From Dryomyza anilis (lineage: Eukaryota > Arthropoda > Insecta > Diptera > Dryomyzidae): a stretch of 64,000 nucleotides of DNA. Positions 55,797-64,000 of this stretch are shown piece by piece. The translations under genes and the position numbers were made by a program. The stretch covers positions 37,286,894 through 37,350,893 of the forward strand of contig OX638130.1 in NCBI GenBank assembly GCA_951804985.1. The letters are read 5' to 3'. A model generated the notes under the pieces. That model did not search any database, was not told where the DNA came from, and was given only the letters and a program-made list of their open reading frames with translations. Position 1 is the first letter of the stretch; each line of letters starts with the position of its first letter.

Positions 55797-56082
55797 AAAT
55801 GCTAAACCTAAATTGCGAAATGCAATTCTAAAAAACGCGGATGATAATCTTATAAAAGCTATTATTGAAATTGCATTTAATGTTTTACATAAAAATCATA
55901 ATGTAAAGAAAAACGATCTAGTAAATTTAAAATCATATAAAAATGTCATTAGAAAACTTTGCTGCTCAAAAACTGTTTTAGGATCGAAGAGAAAACATCT
56001 AATCCAAAGAGGTGGATTTATACCAATTTTGATTTCTTCTGTTTTAAGCGGTGTTATCGGAAAAATTTTAGAAAATGTCTAA
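55726..56082 (+). CDS. Small Polinton virion-like protein (pX-like) with QRGGF motif, intact
   Basis: 118 codons; an internal Met at residue 6 may be the true start. The body is basic (KNAKPKLRNAILKNADDNLI at 24-43). QRGGF at residues 94-98 precedes a hydrophobic tail IPILISSVLSGVIGKIL. The family recurs beside the ATPase in Polintons and adintovirus-like elements, where it has been compared with adenovirus core protein X. QRGG-F fits the adenain xGG-x cleavage type. It overlaps ATPase at its start and the next gene by 8 bp at its end, so the three form one transcription unit. Confidence 0.75.
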   Translation: MFHSKMTCKLKRLKENKYILYVLKNAKPKLRNAILKNADDNLIKAIIEIAFNVLHKNHNVKKNDLVNLKSYKNVIRKLCCSKTVLGSKRKHLIQRGGFIPILISSVLSGVIGKILENV

Positions 56083-56714
56083 TATTTTATCCAAGCTTAT
56101 ATTATTAAACCCTTCTACATATGAACGCTATTCTAACGATATGTCAGATTCAAATTTTTTAAAACGAAAACTTCTTCCAATATATGCCTCTCATACACTT
56201 AAAGATATAAATAAATGGTATGGAATAAAACAGGAACTCGCAAAATATTTGATTACCAAACAAGAAATAAATATTAAGAAAGAGAATAAATCGGTTAAGT
56301 CGTATAAATCATTAAGGGATAAAGGTACACAAACAAAATGGATACTTAAAAACGATAATGAAACTCAAACAAAAGATATTGGAAAAAAAGATTTTGCTTC
56401 GCAGGCTGACTTTAATGCTGATGAACATATATTTAGCAATATTAACGAAGATGAAGAAAATTCTATGGATGTGGATACAACAATTAATTAATTAATAAAC
56501 AATTCCTCTGCAAGTTCTGCAGCTAAACGTTTAAAAAACTTTTCAAATCATGGATCACCTAAAGTACGGATTTTGTCAAGTGATGGAAGTAAAATTACAC
56601 CGAAAACTAAGCAAACTATGTTACCATATCAATACTCACCTCGCTTAACTCGTCAAAAAAGTAAAACATTACAATATGATTATGATGATGTTAATTGGTA
56701 TAATATTATATAAA
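56075..56714 (+). pseudogene. Polinton protein of unknown function downstream of the ATPase
   Basis: 138-codon frame from ATG at 56075 (MSNILSKLILLNPSTYERYS), with MLPIYASHTLKDI-like conserved N-terminus near residue 35 and an acidic end. TAA at 56489-56491 is followed, in the same frame, by 74 more open codons (SSASSAAKRLKNF, HGSPKVRILSSDGSKI, YDYDDVNWYNII) to 56714, so the stop probably truncates a protein of about 212 residues. Polar, phosphoacceptor-rich. Function unknown; likely a structural or scaffolding protein by position. Confidence 0.6.
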
Positions 56715-56822
56715 CAAAACATTTTTAAATATATAAAATTCGAATTTTTATTTTATTATTAATTTAATACATTATAAATTTATATAATATAAATCTTATA
56801 ATTAAAATAATATAATTTATAT
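56715..56822. other. Short A+T-rich convergent spacer
   Basis: Between the ends of the rightward ATPase unit and the leftward polymerase gene. Poly(A)-type words occur on both strands (for example AATAAA-like near 56755-56765). Confidence 0.4.
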
Positions 56823-59800
56823 CTATATATCTATATTCATAAAAATATCTAAATCATTATTTAAAGCAAGTGTGTTTATACCATCATCTAGTATATACCG
56901 TTTATCATCTATAAAATTAAGTGATAATTTATTTACACATTGTGTATATAAAATATGGGCTTTAGATCTTATTATATACATTTCTCTCATTATAACTTTC
57001 TTAATGTAAAGGCATGTTTTATAATCATGAATAGTAAATGTTTTACTAACTGATTTTTTTACACCTTTGGCTTTTGATGTTGGTATATCATTTTCAACAG
57101 TAAAAAAGTATGTTTTGGGTTTAAGACATATTATTTCTTTCATTATTTTGCCATTATTTTCGTCTTTCATCAAACCCACAACTTTACAATTATTTTGATG
57201 ATAACCATATATATTAGGATACTCATAACTAGAAGTGTCAAAAATATAATATGATGGATCAGTTTTTTCAACATCTTCATAAATGTCTTTATAGAAATCA
57301 TTTGTTTTAATCTCAACTATAAAAGAATCTGTGTCCGTATAAGCTAATCTTACATTAGTATTAAATTTAGTTTTTAAGTAATTATATTAGAAGTCGTACA
57401 TTTTCCATTTCGATAAATCTAATACACAAAATCCTGTATAAATGTGTTTATTTAACTTAACTTTAAGGACTTTTGATTCTATTACTATCATATTTTCATT
57501 AATATTAGTTCTGCTATGGAATGCTGGATTTGCTATTATTGATCTGGCTCCTTTACCATTATTCTCCCAATTGCAACAAATGTTTACATTTCTTCTATTT
57601 TCAACATTTTCCATAGTTTTTCCATAAACTGAATTATTCATTAATTTATACAAATTTTTCTCAAACTCATTGGTAGCTTTAGACCTCATTAATGTATTCA
57701 GATCTATATACTTTTAAGCCAACAACTTTGAGAAAACTCTAAAATTCTATATACTTTTTTTAAAATTAAACCATTTTTAATACATTCTTGAAGCATTTTA
57801 TAATATATTTTATACCTATTCTTATTATTAAGATCTGCTATAAGTTTTTTAGAATTAGAATTACAAGAAGGTGGTGTTTTATTTTCTGGACAAAACGGAA
57901 AATCATTATGTAAATTATGAATTGAAGCAGGATATTCTAAGTCTACTTCAAAAATATATCCTTTAGAAGAATGTTCATTAATAGATTTAAGTTTTTCAAT
58001 AGTAAACTCTGTAATTTCATATGACTCTAAAAATCTAAATTCCTTAAAAGGTAATGGCTGTGACATCGCATAACCATATAAATTATTTGCGTCATAGTAC
58101 ATTAAATATGATGAACATTTAGATTTATCAAAGTTATGCATATATTTATTATTGGCTTTTACATGTCTAATCGATCATTGTGTTAAACCTCCACCTATAC
58201 CGTCTTGAATAAAAGTATACATTTACATATCGGTAATTAGTTCGAGGTTAATTTTAGTCATCTTGAGCATAGCATCCCAAGATAATCCGGGAGCAGTGAA
58301 GTAATGACACGGATCAAGCTCATAAATTTTTAGACAAATTTTTCTAAAATTCTCAAAAACATCCGCAAGTAAGACAACATCATACTTTAGGTATACTTCT
58401 AAAATAATCTTTTAAAGATTTACAATTTAAAATGTTCCATACATTCAGAGCATAAGCATAGTCATCTTCAGAACACTCTTCATTAATTAATCTATTAAAA
58501 AACTTATCTTTAGCAGGTAATTGATTTTCTTATAACCTATTAAAGCTATCTAAATAATCATAAGGAAAAACACCTTTTCTATAAAATATCTTATACGAAT
58601 TATTGTTAAAAACCTTTTTAGTTATATGGATTGACTCGTCATTTAGAGTTTTCACCAATTTCTCAAGGCTGCTAGGTAAAAATCTAAATGAAAATCTAAA
58701 TAAATCTAAGTTGAAAACTATGATCTTTAGTTAAATTTATAGTTTTTGTTATAGATATAAATACCTCTTTATTAAGAGGTATAATATAAATAGCTCCCTC
58801 TACTTCGTTTAAATTTTTTATAAGTAAATGTAGATCATATTTGGATAAATTATGAGTTATTACCGGAAAGAATTTAGTTCTTTTTGCTTTCAAATTACAT
58901 TCTGTATGAGCAGATCCTAAATACTTTCAGGTAAAATGACAATGGTGCCTTACTTTTATACTAATATTATTACTAAAATTACTTTTACATATACAGCAGA
59001 TTGTTGATTGATGGAACTCGTGCATTTCCTGGTCAGTTATCTTCATTGCCTTCATCGTGGAGCAACTAAAGATTTTATCATAACTCTCGAACATTCAGGA
59101 CCTATAAACGAAAGATTAAATATTATATATATATCGTTTTTTATTTTTATTATTATTATTTTTTTAATTATTATTTTTTTCTTTTGTATTCACCTGTATA
59201 ATTTTGTAGCTTATCGAAACGATCATCATATGACCCTTTCAAATACCAAGCAAATGCGCACGGTATATGCTTCTGAATATTCGTTGTATACGTATTTTCT
59301 GGGTTATTTGTACAGCCATTTATCGGTTCCAGAATCGATTCAAAATCCATATAAAAAGTACATCCAACTGGGATGGTTTTTTCATAGGCTTTAAATGCTA
59401 GGCTTTTAATGCTTTTTTACATGATGATTTGTGTGCCTCAAGAGACTTTATAGATGTAAATTGTAGAATACATCCATTACAAATATACATTTTGAGGGCT
59501 CTTTTTCGTCCCTGACCGCTTATCAATTTACTTAGATCTTTTATCCAGACATAGTGAGTAATTTCTTCACTGTCACAAAATAGAAAATTGATATGTGTAC
59601 TCTGTTCTTTTTCAGTGTGATAAATAGGCCCCAAAATTTCGCATTTTCCATCTGACTTTTCATTATACATGAAAATATTGATGCTAATGGAGTTGTTTAG
59701 CTCAAATATTTTTGTATTCTTTATAGAATGAGGGAAGTCTAATCCTCTAAATATCAAATTTATACCATTCACATAAATTTCCTCTGCTGTTATGTCGGAA

Positions 59801-60732
59801 ATATTATATGAATTAATGCGACAGGGATCATTTATTTTTATTTTTGTATTAACTATTGCAGCAATAATAGCCCACTTAAAGCAGAAAATATCACTGTTTT
59901 GTATATTAATACATGCCTTTCTTTTTTCTATGTATGCTGGCAATTTCTGATATGATAATCCATTTAAGGGGCTATATTCACTTATATTAAGATCAATTTT
60001 ATTGATTTTTATCAAAGCCCATCCACTATCCCGTTCTTGAAAGTTCTCCATTTTATTTATTAACAATTCTTCAATATTTAACATTACATCTTCAATATTA
60101 TCTTTGGTTAATATTGTTAGTGGTTTTGTTATATGTGAAAAAGTGCTTAGTTTAAATTCATCATCATCTTCGACAAAAGGTTTTGAAGGCCGTATATAGT
60201 CAGCAAAGATCTCCGCATTTAATTTTAAAGATATTTTCTTATTTAATTCTCTTTGCAGTAAATTTTTAATTTTATTTCTTATTTGACCGAAATATTCATG
60301 TGGATTTATTAGACTTTCATCATCATTAGGTAATATGTAATCACATATTTTATTTTTAAATGCTTTTCGTACCAATTTAAATCCATCTATATCTGCAATC
60401 TCTGATGCTTTCTTATGCGCTGTTGATCTTAAATGGCCTCTCCAGAGGGATTTGTGAACTGTAACATTACAGTTCTCACAGTAACGGCTCACCGATGATG
60501 ATGTTGATGCGATTTCATATTCATTATTCAGCAAATCCTCATATTTTCCTTGTTTTGAAGGAATTTCCTCTTGAAAATGTTGACAGGAATGACGTTTTAA
60601 AGTATTTGGTCTGCTAAAAGATTTACTACACTTTAAGCAGCTAAACTTTGTATTTTCATGTATTGTCGATACATGTCTCTTTAAATTATAGTTTTTCGCG
60701 AAGGACTTTGAACACAATGCACAGATAAACAT
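56823..60732 (-). pseudogene. Polinton protein-primed DNA polymerase B with N-terminal zinc fingers and an intron
   Basis: Frame 59398-60732 (444 codons) holds three zinc fingers (CALCSKSFAKNYNLKRH, CLKCSKSFSRPNTLKRH, CENCNVTVHKSLWRGH) and the conserved N-terminal region with ERDSGWALIKI and YQKLPAYIEKRKACINI. Then come exo I (FYMDFESI, about 59325), a 92-bp intron (59102-59193), a zinc ribbon (CCICKSNF ... HCHF, 58920-58985), exo II (FFPVITHNLSKYDLHLLI, about 58845), motif A (MYYDANNLYGYAMSQPLP, about 58090), motif B (KLMNNSVYGKTMEN, about 57640) and motif C (LAYTDTDSF, about 57340), ending at 56823. Breaks: a 14-bp duplication at 59385-59412, TGA at 58927-58929, heavy decay at 58141-58690, a frameshift near 57712 and TAA at 57387-57389. 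It would replicate the element from a protein primer at each end. Confidence 0.9.
59102..59193 (-). other. Probable 92-bp spliceosomal intron in the polymerase gene
   Basis: On the minus strand ATACAG/GTGAATAC starts and TTTCGTTTATAG/GTCCTG ends it. It is almost pure A/T, has stops in all frames and its length is not a multiple of 3. The flanking codons join in frame (NYTG then PECSRVMIK), matching continuous polymerase sequence. Confidence 0.75.
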
Positions 60733-61068
60733 TTTTTAATTTTTATAGAAGTTCTCGAAGTTGCAAACAAACGAACACGTAACTTAAATTATTATTTTGA
60801 TAATTAAGAAACTTCAACTTCAAATTTTACAGGAATTATTGAACATAAAAAAAGTGCAGTGTTGCAGTAAAGATGTGTTACTGCAGTTTTAATTACTGAC
60901 TTCCGGTGTATTTCACTACTTATACATTAAATTTTGCTGAATTCAAATTTTTATATTCAGTTTAATATATATCATATTACATGCTTTGATATATAAAGGT
61001 GTTCTATACAATGGATATAATAATAAATTTTACTCGTTTTCATACTTTTAATATATCAACATTAAAAA
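60733..61068. other. Divergent spacer between polymerase and the spliced zinc-finger gene
   Basis: 336 bp of A+T-rich sequence between opposed start codons; probable bidirectional promoter. No specific element identified. Confidence 0.4.
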
Positions 61069-61470
61069 ATGGAGTGTGAATTTTGCCCGCATTTAAAATT
61101 CTCGACTAGAAACAACCTTAAGCGGCATATCCTGCGAAAACATAATTTTTCATATAAAAAGGCAAAAACTTATACTTGTAAGTAAATAACTAAATATATT
61201 TTTTAAAATTATTTTATATTAATAATAAAAATTTTATTAACAGTAAATCCTCAAATTGAAATACTAGAAGTCGTAACACTCCCACCAGTAAATTTGATAG
61301 ATGTTGGAATTAGGGAAGGATTATTAGATGATGGACTAGACCATCTATTTCTTAACTTAGACGATCCGAGGATGTTAAATGCGGATCATCATTATTGTAA
61401 TTTAATGGATGATGATTATAATATTTTTTTAAACGCACTACTGAGTTTTGAGCAGATAATGCAAATATAA
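61069..61470 (+). CDS. Spliced C2H2 zinc-finger gene of the Polinton (two exons, intact)
   Basis: Exon 1, 61069-61177, encodes MECEFCPHLKFSTRNNLKRH and continues with ILRKH: one C2H2 finger (CX2CX12HX4H). A 66-bp intron (61178-61243) begins GTAAGT and ends TTATTAACAG. Exon 2, 61244-61470, joins in frame and gives an acidic, Leu-rich tail (EILEVVTLPPVNLID, then LDDGLDHLFLNLDDP) ending at TAA. 336 nt in all, 111 residues, no stops. The finger resembles those at the polymerase N-terminus. A small DNA-binding regulator with an acidic, activation-domain-like tail is the likely role; that is inference. Confidence 0.72.
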
Positions 61471-61600
61471 GTTTTATACATTATATGTTATATTGTTTCA
61501 AATCGTTTTAAGAATAAATAAATAAAACAATATGTATATATTTAAATATTTTATTTAAAATGAATATTTTTAAAAGTAAGTATATTGATACGTTTTTTTT

Positions 61601-61927
61601 TTATTCATAACGTAAATCGAATAGAGCCATCCCCATTACTTCTGATTGTCGTCCTCGAAAAATAATATACCACTTTTTCTCATTTATATTATATAAATAT
61701 GGATCATCGGTTTCAACTTTTCTAGAAATTCTTGCTGGTAGATAAAAACATCTGTTGTCTGTTAGATGTACAATTAATTTTGTTCCATTAATTGTGTTTT
61801 TCCATTCAAATTTATAAATCCTGAATTTCTGATCAATGGGCAAGTCATCTACTCTAATGTATGTAGAGAGGTTTCCTTTTGCTAAACTAATAATTTCAGC
61901 GAAATCCTTTAAATAATATAAATACAT
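61601..61927 (-). CDS. Small beta-rich Polinton protein next to the right TIR
   Basis: 108 codons from ATG at 61927 (MYLYYLKDFAEIISLAKGNL). Alternating strands follow: LPIDQKFRIYKFEWKNTING, TKLIVHLTDNRCFYLPARIS, then KKWYIIFRGRQSE. The layout resembles OB-fold-like small proteins encoded in many large insect DNA elements, so single-strand binding is possible, but I cannot confirm it. The frame is open. It reads outward-in from the TIR and ends 131 bp from the zinc-finger gene. Confidence 0.6.
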   Translation of the reverse strand: MYLYYLKDFAEIISLAKGNLSTYIRVDDLPIDQKFRIYKFEWKNTINGTKLIVHLTDNRCFYLPARISRKVETDDPYLYNINEKKWYIIFRGRQSEVMGMALFDLRYE

Positions 61928-61971
61928 AAATTAATAAATACAAACAAAATTAAAAAAAAAAACAATCTTAC

Positions 61972-63127
61972 CATATTTTTTTGTTCCTATCAAATTGTAA
62001 TGCAGACGATGAATAAATTTAATTCAAATTTCGATCCATTTATATATAATGGATATCTCTTTAAAATGAGTTAAAAAGTGAATTCCATTAGTATAAATAT
62101 ACTCAATTAAAATTTTAAAGAGAGTAAATAAAATAAATCTCAAGACAAAAAACTCTATAAAAAATATACATGTTCTAACATGCTCAATCTTTTAAACTTA
62201 TAGTATAGAAAATGATTTAAAAAATGATCCCAATGGAACCTTATGGCTCCATTCATTCATATAACCAAATTAAACGACCATGACTTTGTAGAATAAAATC
62301 CAGTACAATAACCCTTATAGTAAAATTGGCCTTTAATTAAATATATGTCAATGCATTAATACAGAAGTGTCTTAACCTGTTTACAACAAAAAAAATTATC
62401 CACAAAAAAAAAATAAGCATCTAATAATAATATTCATTCATATATCGAAGTTTTAAATTACAATCACTGTTCCTCAACAAAGTTTCAAATTGAACCCTTT
62501 GCTCCTCAACTCTCTTGATGATCATGCAAAATAAAACAAACAAGTATAACTATAGTATACATTATAACTACGTTAACTGAAATCTAATTGCAACTATTAT
62601 ATTTTACAACAACAACATGAATACGTTTGTAAATATTCTCATTCACAAAAAATGCTTACTCCGATATAATTATCCCAACAACAACATTTACTTTTTACGG
62701 CTGCATGCCTTCATAACATGCATATAATATATATGTATGTATCAACATTAACAAATTATGTTAAAAAGTCATCCCACTGGCTCCATGCTATTATATACAT
62801 CTGTTAAAAATACTTCCCATGGAAACAATAACAAATATTTTGTTAAAATATGATCCCCATTGAAAAAACAATAACAACTATACTGTTAAAATATGATCTC
62901 CAATGAACTACACTACCAACAACTCTGTTAAAAAATGATCCCTATTGAACTATTCCAACAACAACAATGTTAAAAAATGATCCCTATTGAATTACACTAA
63001 CAACAACTATGTTAAAAAATGATCCCTATTGAAAACAATAACAACATCTCTGTTAAAATTCATTTACACTAACAACAATGTTCTCCATGGAGCCCAGTGG
63101 GGCCAGAACCGGCGAATCCATACTACT
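61972..63127 (-). repeat. Polinton right terminal inverted repeat
   Basis: Reverse complement of 43004-44178 with few differences. It ends GGCGAATCCATACTACT, immediately followed by GCTGTC. Subterminal repeats lie at 62801-63060. Confidence 0.92.
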
Positions 63128-63133
63128 GCTGTC

Positions 63134-64000
63134 GCCATTATTACTTATCTTGTTTATTTAATAATTAATCAAATTCAAATCTGACACTATGTGTTATTGC
63201 CAGCTTCCAAATAAACGATGACGAATGCGACGGCTCACAAGCAAGTCAAATATTTTATTATAAAAATATATGTACATACACAAACGTGAGACAACAATAC
63301 ATAAACTTATTCTATTACAAATCATTCTTTGACAACGATCGTCCACGTGGACCTCTCCGTGGAACCACCACTGACTTTATATGTTTTAACTTGTATATCT
63401 TTTAACGTAATATCACTGTTACCAAGCATACCAGTTGACTTCGCGTTTAGCTTAATAGAAAAGCACACAAATATGACGAAGGACACATTCATGAAAATAC
63501 TAAATTTTTTGCATAAAGTAAACAGGTATTTTAAATAGATAGATATAGATAAAATTTACAAACAACTTAAAGAAATGCCTATGGTATCATCGGCATCACC
63601 AATAATAGTGCACATAATTATGGAGGAACTTCTGGATAAAAATATTGATGATTTAATAATAAAACCGAGATTGACTTCAAAATATCGTCGTTGTAGAACG
63701 AAAAGTCACCAAATACATTTTTTGTAAATATTCATTTACAAAAATCTTTATATATCTGTTAATTTTTATTCGAAGATCTCATTTTTTTTAGCACATGATA
63801 GGAAAATGTAAATATATCAATTGATATTTCAACTTTAAAACTGCATCAATTATTTTTTATAATATTAATCAACAAACTCGAAATTTAAGTTTTTCATAAA
63901 AATGTATTTGGTGAGTTTTTGTTCTACAAGGACGATATGTAGACGACATTTTGCAATTATAAAAACTATTGAAATAGATGTAACCCTCAACAAATTTAAA
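63134..64000 (-). mobile_element. Retroelement A, right-hand copy, part 2 (gag start and leader)
   Basis: The minus-strand ATG of gag is at 63136-63138, followed by GCGACAGC at the target duplication. The leader runs on to the window end and matches 6390-7138. It includes the inverted repeat arms at about 63685-63730 and 63900-63950. The outer terminus lies beyond the window. Confidence 0.8.

Larger units (their letters stand above)
43004..63127. mobile_element. Polinton/Maverick virus-like DNA transposon, 20.1 kb, nearly complete but degraded
   Basis: Ends AGTAATATGGATTCGCC and (reversed) AGTAGTATGGATTCGCC, with 5'-AG as in known Polintons, and a 6-bp target duplication GCTGTC (42998-43003 and 63128-63133). 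TIRs are about 1.15 kb. Genes: small protein, adenain-like protease, major capsid, small virion-like protein, penton-like protein and integrase leftwards of a divergent centre at 55030-55127; ATPase and two small proteins rightwards; polymerase B leftwards from 60732; a spliced zinc-finger gene rightwards; a small beta-rich protein leftwards. A SINE and a gypsy element (6.4 kb) lie inside, so the Polinton itself was about 13.4 kb. Virion formation by any Polinton is inferred from family knowledge. This copy has damage in most large genes. Confidence 0.95.

Noticed and set aside
59008..59394. 128-codon plus-strand frame with a hydrophobic stretch
   Set aside because: It is antisense to the polymerase exo I exon and its A/T-rich intron, which supplies the apparent membrane segment.

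Overview
This is an A+T-rich eukaryotic, insect-like (probably dipteran) genomic window made almost entirely of nested mobile elements, with a few decayed host-gene fragments. Evidence for an insect is the mix of non-LTR, gypsy and Polinton elements, GT-AG introns of only 66 and 92 bp, a gypsy primer site matching the tRNA-Leu 3' end, and fragments resembling Mediator subunit MED23 and the splicing factor RBM25. A true fruit fly is a guess; the sequence alone does not prove it.

The centrepiece is a nearly complete Polinton/Maverick (virus-like self-synthesising transposon) at 43004-63127, 20.1 kb. It starts with 5'-AG, has about 1.15-kb terminal inverted repeats, and is flanked by a perfect 6-bp target duplication GCTGTC. 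It encodes an adenain-like protease, double-jelly-roll major capsid protein, penton-like minor capsid protein, two small virion-like proteins, chromodomain integrase, packaging ATPase, protein-primed DNA polymerase B with N-terminal zinc fingers, an unreported-looking spliced zinc-finger gene and a small beta-rich protein. The ATPase, the small downstream protein and the zinc-finger gene are open. Protease, capsid, penton, integrase and polymerase carry frameshifts, stops, deletions or insertions, so the copy is not intact. It landed in codons 2-4 of the gag gene of a retroelement ('element A', minus strand, 41550-42997 and 63134-64000). The penton gene of the Polinton was later hit by a tRNA-derived SINE (46876-47187) and a gypsy element (47557-53934, 4-bp duplication GTAT).

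Layout: 1-938 ORF1 remnant of a non-LTR element; 1536-2043 solo gypsy LTR with ATAT duplication; 3442-5104 first copy of a non-LTR family, ending at an inverted truncated gypsy LTR (5105-5446); 6390-9500 decayed copy of element A interrupted by a 1.15-kb TA-flanked DNA element with a 388-bp tandem duplication; 9550-11357 second copy of the non-LTR family; 11443-18975 another non-LTR element (PHD-type ORF1, endonuclease, RT) split by a full-length RTE element (12625-15887, 11-bp duplication) and by an LTR-like insertion holding a Harbinger-type MITE; 19095-19600 a 117-124-bp tandem repeat; 20050-27740 MITEs, a long-TIR DNA element, SINE copies and an RBM25-like exon; 28006-30049 a non-LTR element with RNase H; 30400-33000 a large inverted repeat around an ankyrin-like exon; 34929-36440 a MED23 gene relic with a SINE in it; 36888-38420 third non-LTR copy followed by a long AT microsatellite; 38652-41500 exon-like blocks and low-information sequence.

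The genes do not form one pathway. The Polinton genes would together make a self-packaging, self-replicating, integrating virus-like element; the gypsy, RTE and other non-LTR genes each served only their own retrotransposition.
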